A stretch of DNA of 64,000 nt from assembly GCA_031213475.1 (NCBI GenBank), contig JARUPZ010000021.1:4440438-4504437 (forward strand). Reading direction: 5' to 3'. This document shows, piece after piece, positions 21,660 to 35,100 of this stretch. The notes beneath the pieces are model-generated. The model was given only the letters and a program-made list of their open reading frames with translations, was not told the origin of the DNA and did not search any database. Source of the DNA: Nereocystis luetkeana. Lineage: Eukaryota; Sar; Phaeophyceae; Laminariales; Laminariaceae. Both the position numbers and the translations under genes were made by a program. Positions within the stretch are counted from its first letter, which is position 1. Every line of letters begins with the position of its first letter.

Positions 21660-24352
21660 TTCGTCTATAGTTTGGGATCAATGAGGCCTCCTTCTGCTGC
21701 GGCATGAGATCACACCCAAATGTTTTTTACCCTTCTCCTATCTCAATGTCATCGCTCGTTTCATTCGTACCCTTTCTGCGGGTTCCTTGTCTTCCTTCTT
21801 GTGCCCCAACACAAAAGCCTACTTGATTAGAGGTTCTGCTACCGTTGGTTGCCCTCGTGGGAACGTCGTGTGCGATTTTCCATACCCCTCCGACGGTGAC
21901 GCGGCGCTGAGGTATGCGATTGCGGTGTGAGGCACCCGGAACGCGTTTGCCTGGTAGTCGGCACGCAACAATTTCGCGGCGTGCCTCCGCGCGGTTCTTC
22001 CGGCACTAACATACGCTCATGTCGTGCTTGAGGGGCGTCAAAGGCGGAGCTTTTAAGTGGGTGGTCTCCCACACTACGTTTTCCCAGATACCGCTGCCCG
22101 CCACCCACCATTCTTTCGACACGCTTTCGGCTAACGACTCACGCACGCATAACGTCTGCCACAGCAGTAGTCGGCATGTTCTCAGCGTTTCGCTTGGTCC
22201 TCGCCCCCCCCCATCCCATTTGTTCGTCGACCAGGTATTGTACTGCTCTACCAGGCGTTTTATTTTTAAATATTATCGCTGCGGGTTCCAGGTTCTCAAC
22301 CAGACCGTCGCATGGGTATTGTCCCGCGGAGGTCCCACCATTCGCCGAGGTCGTGGATATCCGTATCTTATTGTACGACTGTGGTCACCCACATTCCTGG
22401 ACTATTTGTTGTCGTCAGCAGTGACGTTGTCCCGTGACAAGTAGTCACTGCCGCTTGGAATGCCAGGCCCGCGCCTCGCACAAACACTCTTCCTCTCCAT
22501 CATCGTTGATGGTCGTTTCGTGGGATCGTCCGTACCGATCCTATCATATACCAAAACCTGGCGTGTCCTACACGCTACCCCCTTAAGAAAGGGAGGTGCC
22601 ATAGATGTCGAGTCGAACCTGGGGGTCCTCCCTACAATGCAACTTTTATTATTACTGCAGTTACAAACAACAACGAAAATACGCCAGCCGTGAGTTCATC
22701 CAAATTGGTTGATCCTCAGGATTGCAAGCTGCGCGATACCTCATTCGCGCCTGTTCCCACAGCAGTACACGCCCCGTGAAGGATATCTGCTCTATCGGTA
22801 GGTCGTGGGTTCCCCTGTGCTCGGCCATGGGTCAACAGGGCAACATTGTGAGGATGGCGGTATGATACTCTGGAGGTCCATGAACATTGCTTCGATGGCT
22901 CCATGAGTCCATGAGTACGAGCAGTGCAACAGGAGGTACAGACAGCAGTACGTGATGTTCTGCTGTATCGTACTGCTGCTGCTGCTGCCGCCGCCGCATT
23001 TCGTGGCCTGAAGCACTTGGACGGTGCACCTGCTTCCATGCTGCGGTCACTTCGTTTTTTCGTCGGCTCGTATTCCCCAAGCAATGCGGGCCCAACGTAA
23101 AGCACCTCCCAGGTATCAGGTACGCGAGAGTCAGCGTTTCCCTCCATGTACTGCTCTATGTCTACTTTTGATCCTGTGATGGTGTGTCCTCATTGACGAC
23201 ACGGTGTGATGAGACTTTGATGGATCGTAGAATCGTGGGAGAAAAAAAAAAGTTGCATGTTTTCATCGCTTGCTCACCTCCGGCTTAAGCTGATCGGCTT
23301 TGCATACGGAGTAGAACATCACCAGCCTGGACCACAGCGAGGTCCGTGGCCTCTCCATGGCGCTCGGTATAGAGCACAGCAGTCGCTCCACGGCACAGCA
23401 GCAGTGCAGGCAAAACCTAGAGCAAGATCGTATGGAGACGCAATTTCAGAGAAAGGGAGTTGCATTGGTTCTGCTTGCCTTGTTTTTCCATGGAACCAAA
23501 AACAAAACAGAACCGACGGTTACATTTATAGTTCTAGTCGTGTACGGAAAAAACGCCTCCTGAAACCCCATGATCCACCCACAGACGGGAGGAGCACAGC
23601 GCCCTCGTGCCCGAGAGCGCCGAGGATCCTGCCGAGAAGCTGTGCCCTTCTTCGCAGGCAGCTTTGCGTGCCTGATAGAGTCCGAATCGCGCTCTTTACA
23701 GTCTAATCCCAAGGTGAAATTGAGGTGTTTTTTTTTCCAGCAGGATTGTTCGGACGAGAGACTTCCGATGTACGTGTCGATATGCTCTGAGTTTGTATGC
23801 AATGATATCATGCTTCTCGTGCCGTCTCTCGCCATGACGTCGAGATGCCAAGCAACTAGGAAGGTAGAGGGAGCGAGAAGGTAGCCGATTTATGGTGTAT
23901 CGATATGTTAGCGAAAAAAGAACGATCGTTGGGCGGCTTCCATCAAGAATTACGTCGTTCTGTCGGCGTCGTTGATTCGAACTGAAATTTCAACATTTTT
24001 TAACCCACGCGTATCTTTCTCGTCCCAATCGACCCCCACAACTTCCACTCCCATGCTGCCAGATTTAAGCGGCCAAGGCGACGGTCGCAGCCCGCGCTTT
24101 CAGTGTTTCCGAGAGTAGCGCCCATAAGTATGGGCGCTCGCCACCCCGACGACACCGAGGTCTCTGGGCCGTAGCCTTGCTACAGCCTTTGAGCCCACGT
24201 CGCTGTTTCGTGCGGCAGGATTACCGTACGGCTCATCCTCTCGAGACAACAAAGATACCTGTACCTACCAGGTACACCATATTTTCGTGTAAATAAAAAC
24301 CTTGTGCTTCGCTCTCGCTGCAATTTTCAGAGCGCACTTTATTTAGAGAAGC
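21660..24352. other. No gene resolved
   Basis: Several ORFs of 60-150 codons overlap on both strands without recognisable motifs or clean splice borders. A CTG/CGC triplet run lies at 22975-22998. Confidence 0.45.
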
Positions 24353-24617
24353 ATGAGCGTCGCAGATCATGGCAGCTGTAGCGGCATCGTCAGCGAAGGG
24401 CAGCAGCAGAGCAACAACAGAAGAGCGTCGAGCGGAACCATGCAGCTTCTCGACCGCCTTGGGCACGGCTTGGTGCCGGTCGCATTCGCGTCCGATGCCG
24501 GGGAAGGGACAGCGGAAACACGAAAAAGGCGCAGCAACAAAAGCAACGGTAAAGAGCAACAGGAGGGACGACTTTCCGCAAGGGCTGGCGGTGACAAGGG
24601 TGACGCTTTGAGAACAG
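24353..24617 (+). CDS. Candidate first coding exon of the TOG-array gene
   Basis: ATG at 24353, open to a donor GTGTGT at 24618. It ends in phase 1, which matches the phase-1 acceptor GCGAAG at 25889 of the next exon. The sequence is polar, Ser/Gln/Lys-rich (MSVADHGSCSGIVSE at its start, KRRSNKSNGKEQQ later), suitable for a disordered N-terminus. There is no domain evidence, and a shorter frame from 24369 overlaps it. The gene could start elsewhere. Confidence 0.3.
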
Positions 24618-25612
24618 GTGTGTGGTGGTGTGTACCTACAGCGCGCGACAGCAGTCAAGAGTTTCTTATTTTGGCCAAGGGCCGCGGCTTACTGTGCTGT
24701 CAGCTTTGAGCATAGGATCTTGCACGCTACCAGTAGAAAGTACGCCAGCTAAGAATTTCAGGCAGGCATTTTGTTTCATTTAGTAATTTGCAGCTACAGG
24801 TAACGCATGTGTGTCCTACCAAGAACACCATCACCCTAAATCCTACCAGGTAGCAGGTACTGGTATATAATAGCCTTCCAGAGCCTGCGCTCAACGTCGA
24901 CACCACAATAAGCCGCGAGCCTTGAGCCTCAACAGGAGATTGCTGCCTGCTGTGGCGTGTGTGACCGTTCTTTCTACCCGACGACATCAGTACACCCAGT
25001 GTCCGTCCTGATTCCTTATTCCAGAGATATACCTGGTACTCCTTCTGTGGTACTGTTTTGTATGAACACATATTTTCAGCCTGAAATTCTTGACGCCTAT
25101 ACTCTGAAGTCTGAACACGAGCCGCGTACTAACTGTGGTGGTAGAAACGTCGACGCGTGCTGCAATGAGAGTTCTACAGTACTGCTGTCGCGCCTCTTGG
25201 AAAAATATGTATGACTGACTGGGCTTCACAGCCGAGGAAATAATACAGTACAGTAGTACCTTCCAAGATCGTTGGGACCTCGTGTATGATGGCATACAAT
25301 CACTGCTGTCTCTCGTTGAACACCTTCGACTAAAACTGTACTATTCATACAACAGTACTACCTGTAGGCCGTAGGGGGAGCGTTTGCCGATTTTCTTGAG
25401 GTCAGGTTTCGGTGAGATGCAGAGCTACTGTTCGTAGCTCCTTGAGTGTGAGGAAGGAGCCGCAGAAAGATAAGGAACACCCCTTTGTACCGTAGCATTT
25501 GCATCTTCGATCAATTGCCATGTATGTGGTGGACGGTGGGCGGCTGATGTGTCCACATTTCTTTGATAGCGTATTAAGAACATCGTCAGCCGCCGGCGTA
25601 AAACAACTACTG

Positions 25613-25690
25613 TAGTACTGTACTGTACTGTACTGTACTGCAGTAGTACTGTACTGTATGTACTACTGTACTGTACTGTAGTGTACTGTA
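25613..25690. repeat. (TACTG)n microsatellite
   Basis: Interrupted TACTG/CAGTA units, upstream of the first TOG exon. It is self-complementary in parts (CAGTAGTACTG). Confidence 0.85.
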
Positions 25691-25889
25691 CCTGGTAAGT
25701 ATATACGTATACCGATATAGCTCAAGGACTTTCAGCCGCTCGCCCGCAACGCCGTTACGACCGCGAATATAGCTACTGGTTAATCATTCACATTACTATA
25801 CTGTACCAAACACGATCCGTATACTTACGGGCGCACTCGGCTGGACCGGACCGGACCGGATTGTCACCAACGCTTTTGCTGGAGCGAAG

Positions 25890-26164
25890 TCGATCGTCCC
25901 TTCCCATCTCATGGAACGACGTCTCCCACCGCCGCAGCAAACCTGGCCTCCCTAAGCCGCATTCGCAGCCTAGTCACCAGTGCTGGAGGTGGCGGCAGGG
26001 TCGGAGGGGGAGGAGGAGGAAGGGGAAAGGGGGGGGGCATCTCACCAGCTTCTTTGTCCACCAGCGGCAGGCGGGGGTCGTCGCAGCCCGACGCGGCCGC
26101 GGTCTTCAGGGGCGTCCGCACCTTGCTCGAACAGAACTTGGGCGATCAGCCGGGTTCCGAGGAG
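25890..26164 (+). CDS. TOG-gene exon: start of TOG1
   Basis: Reads AAANLASLSRIRSLVTS, then a Gly-rich run, then QPDAAAVFRGVRTLLEQNLG...EE, a helix typical of a HEAT repeat, with donor GTGTGT at 26165 (phase 0). The 5' border at 25890 is chosen because it matches the candidate first exon. The frame is open further upstream, to about 25850. Confidence 0.65.
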
Positions 26165-29100
26165 GTGTGTCCGTGCAGAGCGTCACGCGCGAGGCGTCGG
26201 TTTTTAACTAAACTGTCTGTGGTTTGGATTTTTTTTTCCTTCACGTTTTGCAACGAGGGAGTTTAGGTGTCTGCATCGTGCGGCGTCATAATTTTTGCCA
26301 CACATTTCGCACGACGTACTCAGTTTTCTGCGGGGCCGCCTTGAAGAATACTGCTCTTTTTTTGGAAATGTGAGGACTGTTTATACATTCATGTGAAGAC
26401 TGATCGGTCCGCGTAGTCACGCTCAGAGTGGTAGGGGAGAGGGCATGCCCCTACGTTTGAGCTGGGTGGGAGCCGGAGCTCTGAAGCCCGAGGTCTGAAG
26501 CCATTAAAAACTCCGGAAACAAGGTGTAACTTCTGCCGCCGTGCACAACTGACGAGAACAAGGACTGCCTTATGTACAAAATTTCCACCGCCAGCAGCGC
26601 GAGTTGTTCCTACATAGCGAGAGCTACCCCATATCTAAGAAGATATCAAGAGATACGCGGCGGACGCCTGCTGTAAATAGGACAAGGGGCAACACTTCTT
26701 GGACAAAACATGCACAATACTGACGAGGCCCCTCGACTGAGGAACTGCTTCCCAATGTCACTGGGATACCGTTCGTATTGTGTTTTATGAAGGGTTGCTT
26801 ACCACTTATTCGAGTACATGGTTGACCCACACTATGTACGAGATGAACATAACTTACCCCAACCCTGACCCCGACCCCAAGCCAATCAGAGCAATCCTAA
26901 CCCTAACCCTACGCGAATCAGAGCAACCCCAACCCTAGCCCTAAGTCTAACCCCAAGCCAGTCAGAGCAACCCTGACCCTGGCCCTAAGCCAATCAGAGC
27001 AAATCTCGAACAAGTGGTAAGCTCCGGTGGTTTTATTTCACCTAGGCCGTGGGATTCCCCGTCGGGTACATAGATACAGTAGCAGCACTTTCACTCTCTT
27101 TTCTCAAGGTCAGATGTTTTTTTGGGGGGGGTGAGGTACAGAGCTCCCTAATGCCAGGAGCCTCGGGAGAATTAGGCTCACCCTTGTCGGTCTACGCTAG
27201 GGGGCTAGTCTCGTTGTCTCAAGGCGCTGATAGGGGGATGTTTTGGGCCGTGAGTTTGTTTGCACGGCAGCCGATACACGTTGCGTCGCGCTCGAAAAAA
27301 CAACCCAAGGGAGACTGCGGTCGAGGCTCGGGGTGCCCGACACGGGTAGAGCAGCCCAACGGCGAGAGAGCGCGCGGTGGCTGTTTGTTGTACGGCGACG
27401 CGCTTGCACGCTGGTAAACCGTGAAACGTTTCGCGCAAAATCTGCTCAATGCACGCGGTACACAAACAGGCCGGCTGCAATTCTAGCGTAGTACCGCCAA
27501 AGTCTATAGAGCTGTTGTTTGTTTTGTCAGAACAGAGACGGGCTGTTACAATGTCATGGCCTGCTCTACCGGGTATGCGGTATAGGAAACCCCTTCTAAT
27601 CAGCCGGATACTTCGTACATACTTTGCAAGGTTGACCTGATCTCGGTCTTTAATCTCCGGGGCTAACCCCTCCTCGCTATGCGGTAAAAAATAACTAGTT
27701 CACCCTTTTTTTCCCAACAGAAAAATGAAATCACGATCTCTTGAGAGGCTAGGCTTTATATACAGTAGGCCACCCGTTCCAACCAACATACCTCCGCGCG
27801 GTCTACCGACCTTTCACCGTGCCTCGAACCGTGTGTCTCGCATCTGTGCAGGTGGCGTTGGAGTGCCTGTCGGTTCTCAAGGAAGCGGCGTCCTGGCTGT
27901 CTCGCACGCTTGCCGAGGGGCAGATAAGCTCCGGCAGAGCCAACACGAAACCCACGCAAGCGCAGCTTCGGGGGCCCGGTCACCGCTCGAACGCCGCCAG
28001 GGCTTGCATCGCGTCCACCGTACCGTCCGTCGTGGACTGCTTCTCGAAAGAGTGTCTACGAGGGCCCGCGAGGGGGGTCCTTGTCGAGTGCGCTGCGGGA
28101 CAGGTGCGTGTCTTCCCTGCGGCAACGACAGACCAAAGCAAAATAATAACTCGCCCAGGGGGTCCACGAAAAACAAATCCCGACACCCCACGATACGTTT
28201 TCAAGATTCAGACAGGGGGGGGGGGGGGGGGGGGGCGTACTCATTTGTTGCTTGCCTTAGTCATTTGACCATTGACCACGCATCCCTTTCGAGACGGAGC
28301 ACCGTCAGACAGGGGGGGGGGGGGGTGTATACCGAAACCACGCAAACTATATATCTGAAAGCAAAACTCGCTTTGCGTAATTTCGTCCAGAAATCCCAAC
28401 GCACTGGTTTGTTTTTCATTTTGACACTGGGAAGGAGTGTGGGTTTTTTTCTTTTTTGTCGAGCAAGCACCCTTGACTCCCGCAGTTGTTTTTGTTACTC
28501 AGCTGCGGAAGGAGCCGAACCTATCTAATACGGCTTGGAGTGCACCTGTCGCTACGATAGGAACTCGCGCAGAAGGATACTTACAACTATTCCTTTGGTG
28601 GAAGGAAGGTTCCCAGAAATTGACGACATCTTTTTTTTATCGTAGAGTTCGGCGGTCGAAAACGTCCCTGTAAAATCAAGTCAGATATGGCTTCAACCGG
28701 CTCGAAAGTAAGGCATGCCCTATTTGTTTTACCCCCGTGCTATAAGAGCTTAATGGAGGGCATCTCCTGTCTTGGCCGACATCGTTTTAGCGCTGCATCT
28801 GAATGCACCCACGTGTTTGCTGTGCACACTGGTACAGTAGTGTCGACCTTTTTTGCAAATGTGACTATTGAACAGGGGAAACCCCCCAAATGAAAGGTAC
28901 CACAACATTTATGGTTTTGTTAATGCATGCCGAGGTATCATTCAGCCCCCCCCCCCCCCCCCCCCCCCCCCCGCTCTCGTCTGGAGTCGTTTGCGTGGTC
29001 GATTGATTTAGTACTAAAAACATGCTCAGCGATTGATGAGAAAATGCAAAAAAACTCTCTGATGTTTCGCATCATACATGTCGCGGCAGGGCGATAATAA

Positions 29101-32100
29101 CAGCTTACAGCGGTACACTGCCGTCGCTGGGTATTCTTGGAATACTCGAGTCAAGATAGGGGTTGCAATTAGGGGTTGCAATTAGGGCTTGCATTTCGGG
29201 ATTGAAATTCGGGGTTGCAGTCAAGGGCTGAAATTAGGGGTTGAAATTAGGGGCTGAAATTAGGGATTGCAAATAGGGGTAGCAATCAGGGGTTGCACTG
29301 TGGGTTTGTAGTTAGGGGTTTCACTTAGGGGTTGCGAATAGGGGCTGCAACTAAGGGTTGCAACTAGGGGTTGCAGTTCGAGGTTGCAACTAGATTAGGC
29401 AAGTAGGGTTTGCAAATAGGGGTTGCAATAATTGGCTAGCACGTTTTTGGCCAAACTGTTCACGATTGACGGTGGGCGGTTCCTCAGCCGGGGAAAAAAT
29501 AATCCCATAAGGCGTGTGCCTTACTGTCGCTGTACATATGGTTTGGATTTTAAAGTACAGCAGGTTTCGAGAGATAAGGGCCTAAATACATGGATGGCAT
29601 TGTTCGCCGGGTTTGCACTTTCGGTTTTCTCCTCGAGGTTAGGTTTTGGCCTACCGCGGGTATTGAGGTATATACCTCCTCAATCAAGGAGTAGGCGCAC
29701 TTCTATCGTACCATGCGTCACGCACATTTGTACAACAGAAAACACGCGCAGAACATGCATATGTTATACCAGGTAGTCCACAATCTGGCCCTATTTTGTT
29801 ACTCTGTTTCCTTTTTTTGGCGACCGTCTCTACCCGAGAGCAGGTACCAGACGTGGCAGCTATTCTGATCGACCAATTGGTCCACCACGGGATGGAGCAC
29901 GATGACGAAACAGTCAGACTCTGGAGCACGCTCGTCTCTTCTCACCTCTTGGTGAGTTCCTGGTGTGTCAGAGCGTTGAGCCGTGCTCCGTTATGGATAA
30001 GGTTTGCGCTTGGTTGAAAGCGCAAAATTTCCTTCGCCAACGGGGCTCCTTAAACCATATTAAGTGTTTATTTAACGAGGAGTGTTTCTTAGTTTTTTTC
30101 AGTATTTTCTCGAAATTCCGGCAGGAAAATACCGAAAAATACCGAAACTTCGGGAAACTCTTGAAAAAGATGCAAAACAGTCCTCGTTAAGATCGACCGT
30201 AAGAGCTGCAGCCATTTCGTGTTGGGGAGGGGACTTAGCACATGGAATTGATGTGGGACACTGTTTTTCAGTGCCTTAGCGCAAGGACTAACCGAAGAAC
30301 CTACCAAATCCATTTAGATTCGATACATATTTAACTAAAATGTTGCTGAGAAGAAACCTGCGTAGCCCATTGGAGGGATTGTGTGTCGGGCTTGGATCAC
30401 GTTATTTCTCTCAGAGTTTGACTCACTCTTAGTATAGAGATAGAGCTCCCCAAGTGACATTAAAAAAAATAGCAGGCTTTCTCGATTTTCACCGAATTCC
30501 AAAAATGATGTCTTTCGGCATATTTCGGCTAAAAAAAACTGAAGTCGGCTCAAAACAAAAACCGTCAGACACCAAAAACACACTTTTCCAGCATTCTTCG
30601 GTTCCGAAAAAACAGTTTTCCGGCCTTTTCGGCTCGAAAATATCAAAATTGGCTCGAAGACTTGAAAATCGGCTCGCTCACACACATACAGGTTTTTAGT
30701 GTGTCCGAAGCAGGCTCGGTCGCCGTGTATTATCAGCAGAGCACTCCCCACATCGGCTAGCAGGCGTCAGAACTCCGCGCAGAAACTCCGATTTAAATTA
30801 TGCATATACTTCGACGTATTTTTTCGTTGGAAATAACAAAGAAAAGGCGTTTTTGTACAGGGGGCGAGTGAAACTTGGCGATTCAGCAGAGTTCGGCCCC
30901 CGGGACTAAAAACCGACCATCTCCCTCCACAGTCGGCTCAAGGAAAAAAAAAGACGGCTGTTTTAAAAACCCGGGCTTTCTTCCCTCCAAAACGGCCTTA
31001 TGGACCCTTTCGGCAAAAGCCGGCGGAGGCTCAGCCTACCTTCTACATTAGCGCGCTTCCATTTCCCAGAACTGAATCGTGTGTTTATAGTGGGGTTATG
31101 CGGTAGAATTTCTACGTCCAGGCGATGCTTCGAGCTGCGCGTCAAGGGTTCATGATATTAATAGTCAGAGTCTCTTACGTTGGAGCATTGCAGTACCGAA
31201 TCGCCGTGAAAGCGGAGTCGCTCGGGGGAAGCTCGCAAGAGCTTGAATGTTTACGTTTTTTCTAATAGCTGTGTTGCTTGACGTACGAAATCAAGAGATA
31301 ACATTGTTCATCGTCGCCCGCGGGATAGACGCACACAGAAGGGCGTTGCCGGAATCGGCCACCCGTTAACTGTCACCAAAAAACATTTTCTCTCTTCCCG
31401 GCTGCCGCGGTGAACGTAGCCAGCTCGCTTTTTAGCCGCCCCTTGGCGCTTGGGAACAAGCCTCGCGTGCTCGCTCCCTGCAAGGCAAATCGGCTGAACA
31501 CCCCCGCCTCCTGAAAATACAGCACCGATCTAGAGCCTACCAGGTACCTGGTATGCATTTATCGCTGACGAGGCATGCGCCACTACTGCGTCGGTTGTCT
31601 CTTGATACACTCGGACACTCACACGTATTGGTACCATATTATCGTTCATTTACCTCCCCAGATGCTTCTGAGAGCGGGGGTGGGTGGTGCACTCATGATC
31701 ATACATGGCCGTAGTCGTATGACCATAGACCCTCGCATCCCTACAATACCGGGACGGAGCGCATGGGGGTTTTACCTACTACCAGGCAGACATTTGCTTG
31801 CACCAAGCGCGAAGCTTCGAGAGGTAACCCGGCGAGTCGCACGAAGGGTGAGCTGCATCCTACTATTAACCGCTTTTGAGAGAGGGGGCAAGAATAACAA
31901 TAAGTAGTAACGCCTCCGCAACAAAAGAGGGAAAACGGGCATGTCATGACAGCGCCCAATATCGTCGACTCCGAGGTGTATTTTACACTTGGTCTTCCTT
32001 AGAGACCTACTACTCTGGGCGGAAAGGTAAGGGACTTTCGGTGTTCACATGAGAGCCTAAGCGAACCTTATATTTCCGTCCGGTGTGGTACATAGCACAT

Positions 32101-35100
32101 GAAACTTCGTATCGGGCGTAGCCTTCAAAGTTTTAGTCAAAGTCGGCGCTTGGGCGAGAAAAATCAGAGCTGCCCGAGTGAGGAACCACGGCAAAAAAAA
32201 TGGGGTTACCCGTATATTACCACTCTGTCCCTAAAAATATAGGTACCGTTTTTGTACTAAAAATGAAGTAAAACAACTCTTATTTTTTGGGGCAAAGTGA
32301 TATAGGCCGCAGCAGCACGTACCGAAAAAAATATATCGGAGGCCCTGGCCTGCGATTCACATATCACTGAAAGCGCACACACCTGGTGTACGCATTGCTA
32401 GCTCGCTTGCCTCTCCAAAGGGTAGACAAGTTTGAAATTTTTGACGAGACCCTCGGCGCCAACCCAACCCAGCCCAAACCCATTCTTCGACTGAATCCGC
32501 TGCGCATCGACTAAGCTCAAGCTCACTAACCCTACACACGTCAACCTTAAACCCAACCCGTTCTGTGATGTACCGTATGTACCGGCAAGGCCGGAGGACT
32601 CGCGCTGGGCGAGCGAGAGTACGGGTCCCTACTGAAGGGGCTCGTCGGGAGGGTGCGCGACGTGGACGATGGGGTTGTGGACGCCGCGGTGGAGGCGTTG
32701 GGCCGGATGTACCGCGCGGGACCCGAGGCGTGAGTTTTTTCCAGGGATGGAGAGGCGTGCTAGGACAGGGGTAGGACATTATTTTACATATTGTATTTTT
32801 TATGAACGAGGGGGGGGGGGGGGGGGAGTGCTCGACTAAATAGGATGAGGAATTACCCAAACTTTAAGGAGCGGGGGAAATTAATCGATAAATCGAACGA
32901 CTTGGGTTACCTGGTACGAATTATTAATAGTAGTATGAATGGCGGCCACCTCCGACACACACGATAGGCAAACATTCCTATGGTATTCATGATGTTCCTG
33001 TTGATACTAGGCCGATCGTTGGTGATGGGGATGTCGTCCTTACTGTCAGCGACGCCTCGTTTTTTTTCCCTATGAATCAGTGTTTTCAGGAGAGGTATAA
33101 GTGCTCCTCGAGTGAAGAGCGTCAGAAACCAATGAGGCGCAATCCTACCGTGGCATGTGTCGAGATCGTATGCAGTTGCAAATGTCTCCTCCGTGGCGTG
33201 GAAATTAAGCAGGGTTTATCCTGAACCGAAAAACGAACTGCTGTGGCGGTCGGTGCAGTACAGGAATGTTTCGAGGGTAGCTTCACCCGAGTGAAGGAGG
33301 CGAAAGGGGAAGATGAGTTCGAAGGAACGCTACGGATTGATGAGCTGACTTGTTTGGCGTGGGTAAGGCATGCCCTGTTTGGGCCCCACGGCTAGCATCA
33401 GCTGGGTGGCGAAATAAGGCATGCCGTTTTTTTTCTTTTCTATTTTTCCGTTCCATTTGTTGTCTTCACCTCCCCTTTCTATCTCCATCCCAGTAGAAAA
33501 ATAATCCGGGGTCACATGGCAGGCTCTTACCCTACCCCTTCCCCACTACGGTTTTTGCCTTCATTTTGAACACGAGAGGACTGCAGTCCTTTCTTCTGTT
33601 GTCGACTAGTGCCGAATACCTTGCCTGTACTTGACGGCTAGTGATTACTTGGGCGGCGAAACGAGGCACGCCTTACTTAGCTGGACCTCACGGCTAGTTA
33701 TCGCACGGGTGGCGAAGTAAGTCAACCAACTGGCTTAATATGAACGGTAATATAACCTCCGTTTCATATCCATATCAGACTCCAAATGGTTCTTATATTT
33801 TCGGTCAAAGCGGTATAATTTATCAGTGAGAACAACATACACGGATTGGGCCACAAACACGCCAGTCAGATGCAAACCAGAAACGCAAAAGAGCTCCGCA
33901 AAATACCGAACTCAACGACCTGTAGTACTTAGCTAGTAGTAGCCAACTATATAACTAGTTGGCGACTCATAAATCAGCCGGCTCACAGCCATACTGACAA
34001 ATGTTTAACCTTTTAAGGGCTGGATTCTCGTTTCTGGCCCACAAACGACGTGATATTAGAGAGATAATTGTTTTTCTGAACAGTGCGGTACTAAAAGGAT
34101 TAAGACAGCGAGAACCGCTTGTCGTCGTCGGGGATGCACGCAGGTTTCAAGCGGGAGAAAGTTGCCTAGGCTCCGCCTACAGACAACTTTTGGAGCACTA
34201 CGGCGCACGGATCTACCAGCAAGACACCCGGACAGGAGAGGACGACGAGCCGCATGTCGACGACAACAATGGAGCACCGCTGTTCGCCGACGACATTATT
34301 GTGGACAATGACGTACGGGCTGTAGCGATGGGACCGGTGGGGTCGGAAACTAGAACCTCTTATGCTCCGCGAAGATGTTCTTCCTCCCGCGGAGAGGAAT
34401 GGAGCGAACCAGGGCTACTAAGTCCGTCCTTGCCGTCTCCCATTGCCACCATCGCCGCTGCCTTCACCCTACCACGAGGGGAGGCAAGCCGCGCCGACCA
34501 CGGCGGCAGCGGCAGCAGTGTCGACAACATCCGTGGCTCATCACAAGTTTTGTTGCCCCCGCCGTCAAGCTCGGGCGGTGCTGCGACGACTGATCGGCCG
34601 CAGTTTTCCGAACCCCTTATCGAAGGGGCCGTTCTCGATACCGGTGGTGACTACTACGACGAGCCAGCCCGCGCAGTGGGGACATCAGCAGCAGCACCAG
34701 CAGCACCAGCTCTCCTTGCCTTGCCCACCACACCTACCGCGGTAAACAACCCGGTACGAGATAGCACGCGCGCCGCACCGAGCTCTCCTGGACCTACGAC
34801 GCCGCCGAATAACTCCACGAACAACGGCGCTGTCGAACGGAACAACTCGGGCGGCGGCGGCGGCGGCGACGATAGCGAAGGGTTGGGCGATATCGACGAG
34901 AAACGACCACCTCGAAACGGCGATTCCCCGCCGCGGCCAATTCTGTCCGGTCCGGCGGCTACCGAAGTGATAGCCACGGTAGGGGGCGAGCGCGGTGTAG
35001 GTTCCTGCGCTGTTGCCACCCGAGCGAAGCTCGGCGGCGCGGGAACAAAGCGGAGGGGAGAGTCCGGTTTAAGTATAGGGCACAGCCGTCACGATGGTGG

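Noticed and set aside
34001-34143. ATG start of the 669-codon ORF at 34-36 kb as a gene start
   Set aside because: The acceptor at 34143 fits the phase-2 donor at 32730 and continues TOG1, so the ATG region is intron.
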